5,164 bases of DNA, taken from assembly GCA_903898475.1 (NCBI GenBank), contig CAIUFU010000223.1:1-5164 (forward strand), given 5' to 3'. Position 1 is the first letter of the stretch; the number at the start of each line of letters is the position of its first letter. Made by a program: the position numbers and the translations under genes. The notes beneath the pieces are model-generated. The model worked only from the letters and a program-made list of their open reading frames with translations. It had not been told where the DNA came from and ran no database searches. Positions 1 to 5,164 of the stretch are shown here, one piece after another. Origin of the DNA: an uncultured Alphaproteobacteria bacterium. GTDB taxonomy: Bacteria > Pseudomonadota > Alphaproteobacteria > Rickettsiales > UBA1997.

Positions 1-781
1 CGTAGCCCGCAACATACTGAAAAAGTTTGCGTAAAAATGGATTGGTTTTGGGAATTAAATCTGCTGCTTCTTGGCGTGAGAAAGTGCTGAGGGATTGGTC
101 GTGAAGCCTCGCTGCAAACATTCCGTAAGCGATTGTTTGGGCGTAAATGTCGGCGAATTCTTTGGGTTTAATGTTGTGAATTAGGATTTCTTTGAAGGCA
201 TCCATCTGTTCTTTTAGCGAACTATTTTGTTGAGTTTCTTCGTCGGAATTTAGGGCGTTTTCGATGATGATTGCTAGCAACTTCGCCTTCTTCGCCATCA
301 TGCCAGCAAGGTTTTTGGGAGATTTAATGCTTTGCGAAATATGTGTAGCGAAACTTTTTATAAACGATTCGAACTGTTCAAAATTTTCTGAAATTGCGAC
401 GAGATTTTCTTCAGAAATTTTGGCGATTGAAATCGCGGTGACGAAATTTCCGTCGCGGTAAAAATGAAAATCTAGGTAGTTGGTGAAGATGAAGTTGGGT
501 AAAGAAAAGCGGTAACGATCGAGTTGCTCCTGATGCTTTTTGTCAGCCAAATCAACGCCTAAATCTTTGGCTTCAATGTAGCCGACTGGAATATTCTTTT
601 TGGTTAAAACGTAATCTGGAGAGCCGCAGGAGATGCGGGCTGGTTCGTTAGTTGCGCGAATTTCTTCGGGTAAAATTTGGTGTAAAAGATTTTGGAAAAA
701 ACCGCGATATGCGTGCTCGCGGGCGATGCCACTTTTGTGAGTTTGTTCGACTTCTTTTAGGTAGTTTGTTAATTTAGACAT
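1..781 (-). CDS. N-terminal part of a type ISP/IIG-like restriction-modification protein (partial)
   Basis: Open frame of 260 codons without a stop from ATG at 781 to the window edge; the C-terminus is missing. Residues about 1-110 look like the nuclease domain of large single-chain restriction enzymes that join a PD-(D/E)XK nuclease, a helicase and/or an N6-adenine methyltransferase. Visible motifs are GSPDY with Asp56, GYIEAK with Glu70 and Lys72, and QLDRY (Gln86 to Tyr90, a QxxxY motif), followed by FIFTNYLDFHFYRDG at about 98-111. Residues about 120-260 are helical and charged, ending in IYAQTIAYGMFAARL, as seen before the methyltransferase domain in such proteins. Helicase and methylase motifs would lie outside the window, so the full architecture is inferred. 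The start overlaps the end of dusB by 13 bases in another frame, and no clear ribosome binding site is seen, suggesting coupled translation. It could also be a solitary type IIG-like enzyme or a degraded copy. Confidence 0.8.
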   Translation of the reverse strand, partial: MSKLTNYLKEVEQTHKSGIAREHAYRGFFQNLLHQILPEEIRATNEPARISCGSPDYVLTKKNIPVGYIEAKDLGVDLADKKHQEQLDRYRFSLPNFIFTNYLDFHFYRDGNFVTAISIAKISEENLVAISENFEQFESFIKSFATHISQSIKSPKNLAGMMAKKAKLLAIIIENALNSDEETQQNSSLKEQMDAFKEILIHNIKPKEFADIYAQTIAYGMFAARLHDQSLSTFSRQEAADLIPKTNPFLRKLFQYVAGY

Positions 782-1743
782 GCGGCATCGTAAAATTTTT
801 CAATGGCGTCGCGAACATTTGTCGCGCCTTGAGTGATGTTGATTTTGGCGCGAAATTCGGAAGAGCCGCGAATGCCGCCGCTGTACCAGCCGATATGTTT
901 GCGGGCGAGAGGAATTGCAACTCCTTCTCCGTAATGGTCGATCATTTCAGCGAAATGGCGCAGCACGATTTCTTTTTGAGCTTCAAGTGTGGGAGTTGCA
1001 GCTGCCGCATCACCGCGCAACTCAGCATTGATTTGATTAATCAGCCAAGGCTGGCCGTAGCAGGCGCGACCAATCATGACGCCGTCGGCGTTGGAAAGTT
1101 CCAAAGCTTTTTTAGCATCTTCCGAATTTTTAATGTCGCCATTGGCGATGATGGGAATTTTTACGACTTCTTTCACTTTTGAAATTGCCTCCCAATTAGC
1201 CTTACCGTTGTAGAGTTGGCAACGAGTGCGTCCGTGAACAGTGAGCAATTGAATGCCGACATCTTCGGCTTTTTTGGCAAGGCTCGGCGCGTTGAGATTT
1301 TCGTAACTCCAACCCAAACGCATTTTCATGGTTACCGGAATTTTCACCGCTTTAACCACGGCTTCCATGATGCGGGTGGCGAGTTCTTCGTCTTTCATTA
1401 GCGCGCTTCCGGCGAAAGAATTTACCACTTTTTTTACTGGGCAGCCGAAATTGATGTCGATGATGTCAGCTCCCAAATCTTCATTGAGCTTGGCTGCTTC
1501 GGCCATGTTTTCTGGATCGCAGCCGGCGAGCTGCACCGACATTGGATAAATCGCATCATCCTTTTGGCATTTTTTCATCGATTCGCGAGTTTGCAAAATC
1601 ATGGCGCGTGAGGCGATCATTTCTGAAATTACCAGAGAGGCCCCAAAGCTTTTCACCAAACGACGAAATGGTAAGTCGGTGACGCCTGACATGGGAGCGA
1701 GTAGAACATTGTCTTGGAGTTGGATATTGCCGATTTTGATCAT
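769..1743 (-). CDS. dusB: tRNA-dihydrouridine synthase, DusB family
   Basis: Flavin enzyme that reduces selected uridines in the tRNA D-loop to dihydrouridine with NAD(P)H, in the cytoplasm. At 324 residues it matches the usual DusB length (E. coli 321). A TIM barrel runs over about residues 1-240: FMN-binding APMSGVTD (16-23), Gln71, the family signature INFGCPVKKV with catalytic Cys101, Lys140 in TMKMRLGW, HGRTRCQLY with His170, IIANGDI (198-204) and GVMIGRACYGQPWL (221-234). The helical tRNA-binding domain follows, with GEGVAIPLARKHIGWY at 272-287. The GCPVKKV form and the ARKHIGWY segment point to DusB rather than DusA or DusC. The start at MIKIGNIQL agrees with the family N-terminus; the upstream bases are A-rich with no Shine-Dalgarno. 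It lies 56 bases downstream of tRNA-Arg on the same strand and overlaps the following restriction gene. In E. coli DusB acts on U17; the site range here is unknown. Confidence 0.96.
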   Translation of the reverse strand: MIKIGNIQLQDNVLLAPMSGVTDLPFRRLVKSFGASLVISEMIASRAMILQTRESMKKCQKDDAIYPMSVQLAGCDPENMAEAAKLNEDLGADIIDINFGCPVKKVVNSFAGSALMKDEELATRIMEAVVKAVKIPVTMKMRLGWSYENLNAPSLAKKAEDVGIQLLTVHGRTRCQLYNGKANWEAISKVKEVVKIPIIANGDIKNSEDAKKALELSNADGVMIGRACYGQPWLINQINAELRGDAAAATPTLEAQKEIVLRHFAEMIDHYGEGVAIPLARKHIGWYSGGIRGSSEFRAKINITQGATNVRDAIEKFYDAACLN

Positions 1744-1779
1744 TTTATAATTTTTTTAGTATCAAGTGATTATCGCGCT

Positions 1780-1797
1780 GTAGCGAAAGCGTAAGCG
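1780..1797. repeat. Three tandem NNAGCG hexamers between tRNA-Arg and dusB
   Basis: On the plus strand the hexamers gtAGCG, aaAGCG and taAGCG follow one another without gaps. A complementary CGCT lies just before them at 1776-1779. In a minus-strand transcript this gives three CGCT copies that could pair alternatively with one AGCG, forming a small hairpin just 3' of the tRNA. There is no adjacent T-run, so it is not a standard intrinsic terminator. The rest of the 56-base gap (1744-1799) is AT-rich and holds only weak promoter-like hexamers. Confidence 0.4.
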
Positions 1798-1799
1798 GA

Positions 1800-1874
1800 T
1801 GGTGCCCTCGGCATGACTCGAACATGCGCACATGGTTTAGGAAACCAATGCTCTATCCCCTGAGCTACGAGGGC
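1800..1874 (-). tRNA. tRNA-Arg, anticodon CCU (reads AGG)
   Basis: Complete cloverleaf of 72 nt plus an encoded CCA (1802-1800). The acceptor stem pairs GCCCTCG (1874-1868) with CGAGGGC (1810-1804) over seven bp, with discriminator A at 1803. The D-arm has a four-bp GCTC/GAGC stem and the eight-nt loop AGGGGATA. The anticodon loop is TTCCTAA with anticodon CCT at 1841-1839; the first pair of its stem (27-43) is a U-U mismatch and the other four pairs are Watson-Crick. The variable loop has four nt. The T-arm is GCATG/CATGC around TTCGAGT. The tRNA decodes AGG, a rare arginine codon in many bacteria. It sits between ugd and dusB on the same strand, so processing from a shared transcript is possible. 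Confidence 0.97.
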
Positions 1875-1908
1875 TTTAGAAATATTTACTTACGAATTCG
1901 CGAATGCC

Positions 1909-1933
1909 GAAAATAGCCGTTTAGGCTATTTTC
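1909..1933. terminator. Perfect 10-bp inverted repeat, probable terminator after ugd
   Basis: The arms GAAAATAGCC and GGCTATTTTC are perfectly complementary across a five-nt loop. The outer part of the stem is A/T and the inner part GC-rich, so either strand gives a hairpin with an A-run before and a U-run within its 3' arm, the usual form of a bidirectional intrinsic terminator. In transcription order it lies 26 bases after the ugd stop and 34 bases before the tRNA 5' end, so it would separate kinase-ugd from tRNA-dusB. The U-run is only four bases and is part of the stem, so termination efficiency is uncertain. Confidence 0.6.
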
Positions 1934-1935
1934 TC

Positions 1936-1958
1936 CCCCTGAGCTACAGGAGCTTTAG
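1936..1958 (-). pseudogene. tRNA 5'-end relic (acceptor strand and D-arm start) with 5' flank
   Basis: Bases 1936-1958 align without gaps to 1857-1879, the 5' part and immediate upstream flank of tRNA-Arg, at a constant offset of 79 bases, with 20 of 23 identical by my count. The minus strand reads CTAAAG (flank), then GCTCCTG in place of GCCCTCG, then TAGCTCAGGGG. The match stops after the first part of the D-loop, where the hairpin sequence begins; no anticodon or T-arm follows. A functional tRNA is therefore excluded. The 79-base offset is about one tRNA plus spacer, as expected for a former tandem copy. It starts directly after the ugd stop codon, so it would lie in the ugd 3' untranslated region. 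Chance similarity to the common TAGCTCAG tRNA motif is the alternative, but the flank match argues against it. Confidence 0.6.
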
Positions 1959-1959
1959 T

Positions 1960-3255
1960 TTAATGTTTTTGCCCGATGAATGAATAATCTAGCCCGAGAT
2001 CTTTCATTTTTTCTGCATCGAATAAATTACGTAAATCGAGAATCTTTTTGCAGAAAACTTGGCTGAAGTTTAGTGATTTATATTGATTCCATTCTGTTGC
2101 AATCACGATTAAATCCACGTCTTTCATGGCTTCATAAACGTCAGAGAAAAACTCAATATTTTTAAATTCAGCTAATTCGCGTTTCGAATTTTCAATCGCT
2201 TCAAAATCATGCGCTGAAATTTTAGCGCCAGATTTGGCAAGTTCTTTGGCAATTACAATCGCTGGGCTGTAACGAATATCGTCGGTGTTGGCTTTGAAAG
2301 CTAAGCCCAAAAGTGCAATTTTTTTGCCAGAAACTTGGCCGCCCAAAGCGTCAGAAATTTTTTGCGCCATTTTGATTTTGCGCTGCGAATTGGAAGTAAT
2401 CACCGAATTAATCAAAGACAATTCTACCTTGTTTTCTTTGGCAACATTCAAGATCGCCATGATGTCTTTTGGAAAGCACGAGCCGCCAAATCCGGGGCCG
2501 GGATTTAAAAATTTTTCGCCGATTCTTGAGTCGAGTCCAATCGCTTTTGAAAGTTTTTTAATGTCGCCGCCGATGATTTCGCAAAGGTCGGCCATTTCAT
2601 TGATGAAAGAAATTTTTGCCGCAAGAAACGAGTTGGAGGCGTATTTGATTAGCTCGGCGGTGATGATGTCGCTTACCACCAATTTTTCTTGCGGAAATTT
2701 TGCGTAAATTTCGGCAAGAATTTTTTGCGATTTTTCATCTTCAACACCAATTACGATGCGGTCTGGATTCATGAAATCATCAAGCGCAGCGCCTTCGCGC
2801 AAGAATTCTGGGTTTGAGGCAACGGCAAAATCAAGTGTTGGATTTGTTGCCGAAATTAATTTTTTTACCTTCGCACCTGTACCCGCAGGAACCGTCGATT
2901 TGGTGATTACGAGTTTGTAAGAAGTGGAAAGTTCGGCAATTTCTTTTGCTGCTGCCAAAACGTAAGAAAGATCAGCGCTGCCATCTTCATCTTGGGGCGT
3001 TCCAACTGCGATGAACACAGCTTGCGAGCCGTTTAGTGCTTGATTTAAATCAGTTGAAAAAGAGATTTTTTTTGCTGCGACAACCTCGTCCAAAACCTCT
3101 TTTAATCCGGGTTCAAAAATTGGAATCATGCCAGAATTTAGGCTAGAAATTTTTTTCGCATCTTTGTCGATGCAGGCAACTTCATGCCCCAATTTCGCAA
3201 AGCAAATGCCCGAAACAAGGCCAACGTAGCCGCTGCCAATTACAGTGATTTTCAT
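1960..3255 (-). CDS. ugd: UDP-glucose 6-dehydrogenase
   Basis: Oxidises UDP-glucose to UDP-glucuronate with two NAD+ in the cytoplasm, supplying acidic sugars for capsule, exopolysaccharide or lipopolysaccharide. At 431 residues it has the normal family length. The N-terminal Rossmann fold carries GSGYVGLVSG (7-16), with Asp30 closing the NAD site, then VGTPQDEDGSADLSYV (84-99) and KSTVPAGT (119-126). The central region has NPEFLREGAALDDFMNPDRI (148-167) and the helix ELIKYASNSFLAAKISFINE (201-220). The catalytic loop GPGFGGSCFPKD holds nucleophile Cys260 with Lys263. The C-terminal domain has GLAFKANTDDIRYSP and ends with IATEWNQY. No key residue is missing. Its ATG shares its first base pair position with the last base of the upstream kinase stop codon (TAATG), indicating translational coupling. 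UDP-N-acetyl-mannosamine or GDP-mannose dehydrogenases are relatives, but the motif set fits Ugd best. Confidence 0.96.
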   Translation of the reverse strand: MKITVIGSGYVGLVSGICFAKLGHEVACIDKDAKKISSLNSGMIPIFEPGLKEVLDEVVAAKKISFSTDLNQALNGSQAVFIAVGTPQDEDGSADLSYVLAAAKEIAELSTSYKLVITKSTVPAGTGAKVKKLISATNPTLDFAVASNPEFLREGAALDDFMNPDRIVIGVEDEKSQKILAEIYAKFPQEKLVVSDIITAELIKYASNSFLAAKISFINEMADLCEIIGGDIKKLSKAIGLDSRIGEKFLNPGPGFGGSCFPKDIMAILNVAKENKVELSLINSVITSNSQRKIKMAQKISDALGGQVSGKKIALLGLAFKANTDDIRYSPAIVIAKELAKSGAKISAHDFEAIENSKRELAEFKNIEFFSDVYEAMKDVDLIVIATEWNQYKSLNFSQVFCKKILDLRNLFDAEKMKDLGLDYSFIGQKH

Positions 3256-4616
3256 TAGACAGGAATAAAGATTGTAACACGAAGTCCGCCCAGTGGCGAA
3301 TCAGAAAGTTTAATACGACCGCCGTGAGAAGTGACGGCGTCCATCGCGATCGCCAGACCAAGCCCAGAGCCGCCGGAAAGCGTTTTTTTATCGAGGTTGC
3401 GAGAATTGTCAATGCGGTAAAATGGTTTGAAGACATTGTTGCGTTCGCTTGCGGGAATGCCCGGGCCATTGTCGTCAATTGTCATCATCAAATTATTGTC
3501 GGAAAGTGAGGCAGCGAAATTGACCTGATTGCCGTAATTAAAGGCATTGTCGATCAAATTATTAAGCGCGCGTTTGAGGGCTAATTTTTTTACTGAGATT
3601 TCTAAATCATCGTCGAGCTCAATTAAATCGCGGATGCTGCGGTTCATTTTGGAATAGTAATGCACCACTTTTTCTTGTAGAAATTTTTTGATTTTGACTG
3701 GCGAGTTGCGCTCTTTTTCATCAATGCGGGCGAAATCTAAATATTCTTCGACTAGTTTTTCCATGTCGGAAATGTCGCTTTTTAAATCTTCAATTTCTTG
3801 TGACTGACTCATCATTTCGAGCTGCAATTTCATGCGCGTCAAAGGCGTGCGTAAGTCGTGCGACACTCCAGAAAGCATGTCGGTTCGCTGAGTAATTTGC
3901 CGCATCACGCGCTCTTTCATTTTTATGAAAGAAATTGTCAGCGAGCGAATTTCGTCAGAACCGGTTGGTTTAAGGTTTGGTGCGTCTTGGCCGCGTCCGA
4001 ATTTCTCGGCAGCGATGCTTAATTCGCGAAGAGAGCGTACTTGATTGCGTAAGAAAATAATCGAAATGAATGAAGTAATTAGCGCACTTAAAACCATCCA
4101 AAAGGTGAATACGTAAGCGCTGGAGCTGGTGATTCTTTTGACTGGAACTTCAAAAGAAATTAGACCTTGGCGAGTTTGCACTTTGACGGTGATGAAATTG
4201 TCGTCATCGGGATTTTCGAAAATTTCGTAGGTTTTGAGGCCGTGGCTTTCGAGCTCAGATTTGAAGCGGTTGTAAGGATCAATTAGTGGATTGATGTAGT
4301 TGTAAAATTTGTTTTGTTTCCAGTCGCTGTCGCCGATTTTTTTCTTTTTTAGGCGGCGTCTTTCTTCGAAAGAAAAACTCAATCCGGTGTTTTCTGAAAG
4401 GTCTTGTAGTAGGTTTTGGTAGCCGGGTTTGTTGACTGATTTTTGCACAAACACCATTTCTTCAATGACGCTGCGCGCCATGTGTTTGCTGATTACGTCG
4501 AGGTGGGTGTAGTAGAAAACGTAAATCGAAACTAACTGAACGATTAAAGTTGAGAGTACGATGATTAACAAAAATCTTCCGTAGAGTGAGCGCGGCATGA
4601 ATTTTTTGAAAGGCAT
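3255..4616 (-). CDS. EnvZ-like membrane sensor histidine kinase
   Basis: Inner-membrane two-component sensor of 453 residues that should autophosphorylate on His and pass phosphate to a response regulator. A short basic cytoplasmic N-terminus (1-13) precedes membrane segment 1 at about 14-36. A periplasmic domain of about 125 residues follows, then membrane segment 2 at about 166-189. A HAMP domain (about 190-243) leads to the H-box MLSGVSHDLRTPLTRMKLQL with His253. The ATPase has an N-box RALNNLIDNAFNYG (Asn353, Asn357), G1 DDNGPGIP (381-388), F-box FKPFYR (396-401) and G2 GGSGLGLAIA (415-424), so all catalytic boxes are intact. The H-box resembles EnvZ. The periplasmic domain contains an unusual basic run at about 86-93. 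A second possible start is Met7; neither has a clear Shine-Dalgarno. No response regulator gene adjoins it: ugd follows with a one-base overlap and pstB diverges upstream. The signal sensed cannot be read from sequence. Confidence 0.92.
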   Translation of the reverse strand: MPFKKFMPRSLYGRFLLIIVLSTLIVQLVSIYVFYYTHLDVISKHMARSVIEEMVFVQKSVNKPGYQNLLQDLSENTGLSFSFEERRRLKKKKIGDSDWKQNKFYNYINPLIDPYNRFKSELESHGLKTYEIFENPDDDNFITVKVQTRQGLISFEVPVKRITSSSAYVFTFWMVLSALITSFISIIFLRNQVRSLRELSIAAEKFGRGQDAPNLKPTGSDEIRSLTISFIKMKERVMRQITQRTDMLSGVSHDLRTPLTRMKLQLEMMSQSQEIEDLKSDISDMEKLVEEYLDFARIDEKERNSPVKIKKFLQEKVVHYYSKMNRSIRDLIELDDDLEISVKKLALKRALNNLIDNAFNYGNQVNFAASLSDNNLMMTIDDNGPGIPASERNNVFKPFYRIDNSRNLDKKTLSGGSGLGLAIAMDAVTSHGGRIKLSDSPLGGLRVTIFIPV

Positions 4617-4700
4617 CGAAAGAAATAAATGTTAATTTAGAAATGGAAAAATATTTTAGTCGCTCTTCTTTTTGGTGCTTCAAACTCTACAAAATCAATC
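4617..4700. promoter_or_regulatory. Divergent promoter region between the sensor kinase and pstB
   Basis: These 84 very AT-rich bases must hold the start signals for both divergent genes unless one of them is read from elsewhere. A weak candidate for the kinase on the minus strand is TTGAAG (4683-4678), 19 bases, then TAAAAT (4658-4653). For pstB on the plus strand TATTTT (4652-4657) is a possible -10 without a convincing -35. The two candidate -10 elements overlap. I see no good Pho box and no clear Shine-Dalgarno before either start codon. That the region is regulatory follows from gene layout; the individual hexamers are weak in such AT-rich sequence. Confidence 0.45.
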
Positions 4701-5164
4701 ATGAACAGCAAAATATCTGCGAAAAATATCAATTTGTTTTACGGCCAAAAACAAGCTTTATTTGACATTAATTTAGAGTTCAAAGAGCACAGCGTTACGG
4801 CGTTAATTGGGCCTTCGGGCTGTGGCAAATCTTCATTTTTGCGCTGCATTAATCGCATGAATGACACGATTTTGGGCTGCAAAATTGAAGGCGAAATCAC
4901 GCTGGATGGTAAAAATATTTACAACGAAAATCTCGATTTAGTTTTGCTTCGCGCCTCTGTTGGCATGGTGTTTCAAAAGCCTAATCCTTTTCCAAAATCA
5001 ATTTACGAAAACGTCGCTTATGGGCCAAGAATTCACGGACTTTTTTCTAGTAAAAAAGAACTCGATGAAATTGTTGAAAAAAGTCTAACCAAAGCGGGCT
5101 TGTGGAAAGAAGTGAAAGATCGTTTGAATGACCAAGCCAGCGGCCTTTCGGGCGGACAACAACA
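4701..5164 (+). CDS. pstB: Phosphate ABC transporter ATP-binding protein PstB (partial, C-terminus missing)
   Basis: ATPase subunit of the PstSCAB high-affinity phosphate importer, bound to the cytoplasmic face of PstA and PstC and also involved in Pho signalling with PhoU. The window holds 154 complete codons of a protein that is usually about 250-260 residues. Visible motifs are NINLFYGQKQALFDI (9-23), Walker A GPSGCGKS (37-44) followed by Ser where many homologues have Thr, SFLRCINRMND, the family-typical LLRASVGMVFQKPNPFPKSIYENVAYGPR with Q-loop Gln92, and the start of the signature LSGGQQ (149-154). Walker B and the H-loop lie beyond the edge. The PNPFP segment after the Q-loop is characteristic of PstB. 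The ATG at 4701 fits the family N-terminus; no Shine-Dalgarno is evident. The gene upstream is the divergent kinase, so pstB here is the first gene of its transcript rather than following pstS, pstC and pstA. Confidence 0.96.
   Translation, partial: MNSKISAKNINLFYGQKQALFDINLEFKEHSVTALIGPSGCGKSSFLRCINRMNDTILGCKIEGEITLDGKNIYNENLDLVLLRASVGMVFQKPNPFPKSIYENVAYGPRIHGLFSSKKELDEIVEKSLTKAGLWKEVKDRLNDQASGLSGGQQ

Noticed and set aside
264..461. Plus-strand open frame of 65 codons
   Set aside because: It lies antisense to the restriction-modification frame, whose motifs are clear, and its product resembles no known family.
829..1549. Three plus-strand open frames opposite dusB (829-1182, 1216-1401, 1328-1549)
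   Set aside because: They are antisense to a well-conserved dusB and have no recognisable motifs or start signals.
1893..1905. Overlapping palindromes CGAATTCG and ATTCGCGAAT upstream of the tRNA
   Set aside because: They are short and single-copy in the window, with no match to a known operator; chance is sufficient as an explanation.
1800..1958. tRNA-flanked integration site (att duplication) of a mobile element
   Set aside because: The duplicated part is the 5' end rather than the usual 3' end, the copies are only 79 bases apart, and no integrase is present in the window.
2285..2707. Plus-strand open frame of 140 codons opposite ugd
   Set aside because: It mirrors the conserved catalytic region of ugd in antisense; the open frame is explained by ugd codon usage.
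3066..3073. Run of eight T (eight A in the coding strand) in ugd as a phase-variation site
   Set aside because: It encodes ordinary Lys-Lys codons in a genome with frequent A-runs, and the frame is intact; nothing indicates programmed switching.
3182..3478. Minus-strand frame of 98 codons bridging the kinase and ugd
   Set aside because: It runs in another frame across the conserved kinase ATPase end and the ugd start, so it is a shadow of both.
4462..4683. Minus-strand frame of 73 codons across the kinase start and intergenic region
   Set aside because: It overlaps the kinase N-terminus out of frame, with no motif or start signal.

Overview
The window looks like part of the chromosome of an AT-rich Gram-negative bacterium, most likely an alphaproteobacterium. 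This rests on the style of its tRNA-Arg(CCU), an EnvZ-like histidine kinase, and DusB, UDP-glucose dehydrogenase and PstB proteins of proteobacterial type. Coding sequences are rich in A-runs (Lys, Ile, Asn), and none of the visible starts has a convincing Shine-Dalgarno sequence. The organism cannot be named from sequence alone.

Layout. Everything from 1 to 4616 is on the minus strand. In transcription order it holds an EnvZ-like sensor histidine kinase (4616-3255), UDP-glucose 6-dehydrogenase (3255-1960), a short intergenic stretch with a tRNA 5'-end relic (1953-1936) and a perfect 10-bp hairpin (1933-1909), an intact tRNA-Arg with anticodon CCU (1874-1800), tRNA-dihydrouridine synthase DusB (1743-769), and the first 260 residues of a type ISP/IIG-like restriction-modification protein that leaves the window at position 1. 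A compact divergent intergenic region (4617-4700) separates this block from pstB, the ATPase of the high-affinity phosphate importer. pstB reads on the plus strand and leaves the window just after its ABC signature motif begins.

How the genes relate. The kinase and ugd share one base (TAATG), so they are probably translationally coupled. Ugd makes UDP-glucuronate for surface polysaccharide or lipid A sugar modification, so an envelope-sensing kinase driving an envelope-sugar enzyme is a plausible unit; that is inference. The tRNA and dusB form a second, tRNA-related unit, and the restriction gene overlaps dusB by 13 bases. No response regulator gene is adjacent to the kinase, and no pstS, pstC or pstA lies directly upstream of pstB.

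Most of the window is conserved housekeeping material. The least ordinary parts are the restriction-modification gene fused onto the dusB transcript, the tRNA relic with adjoining hairpin, and the kinase-ugd coupling. I saw no CRISPR array, insertion sequence, integrase or clearly undescribed system.
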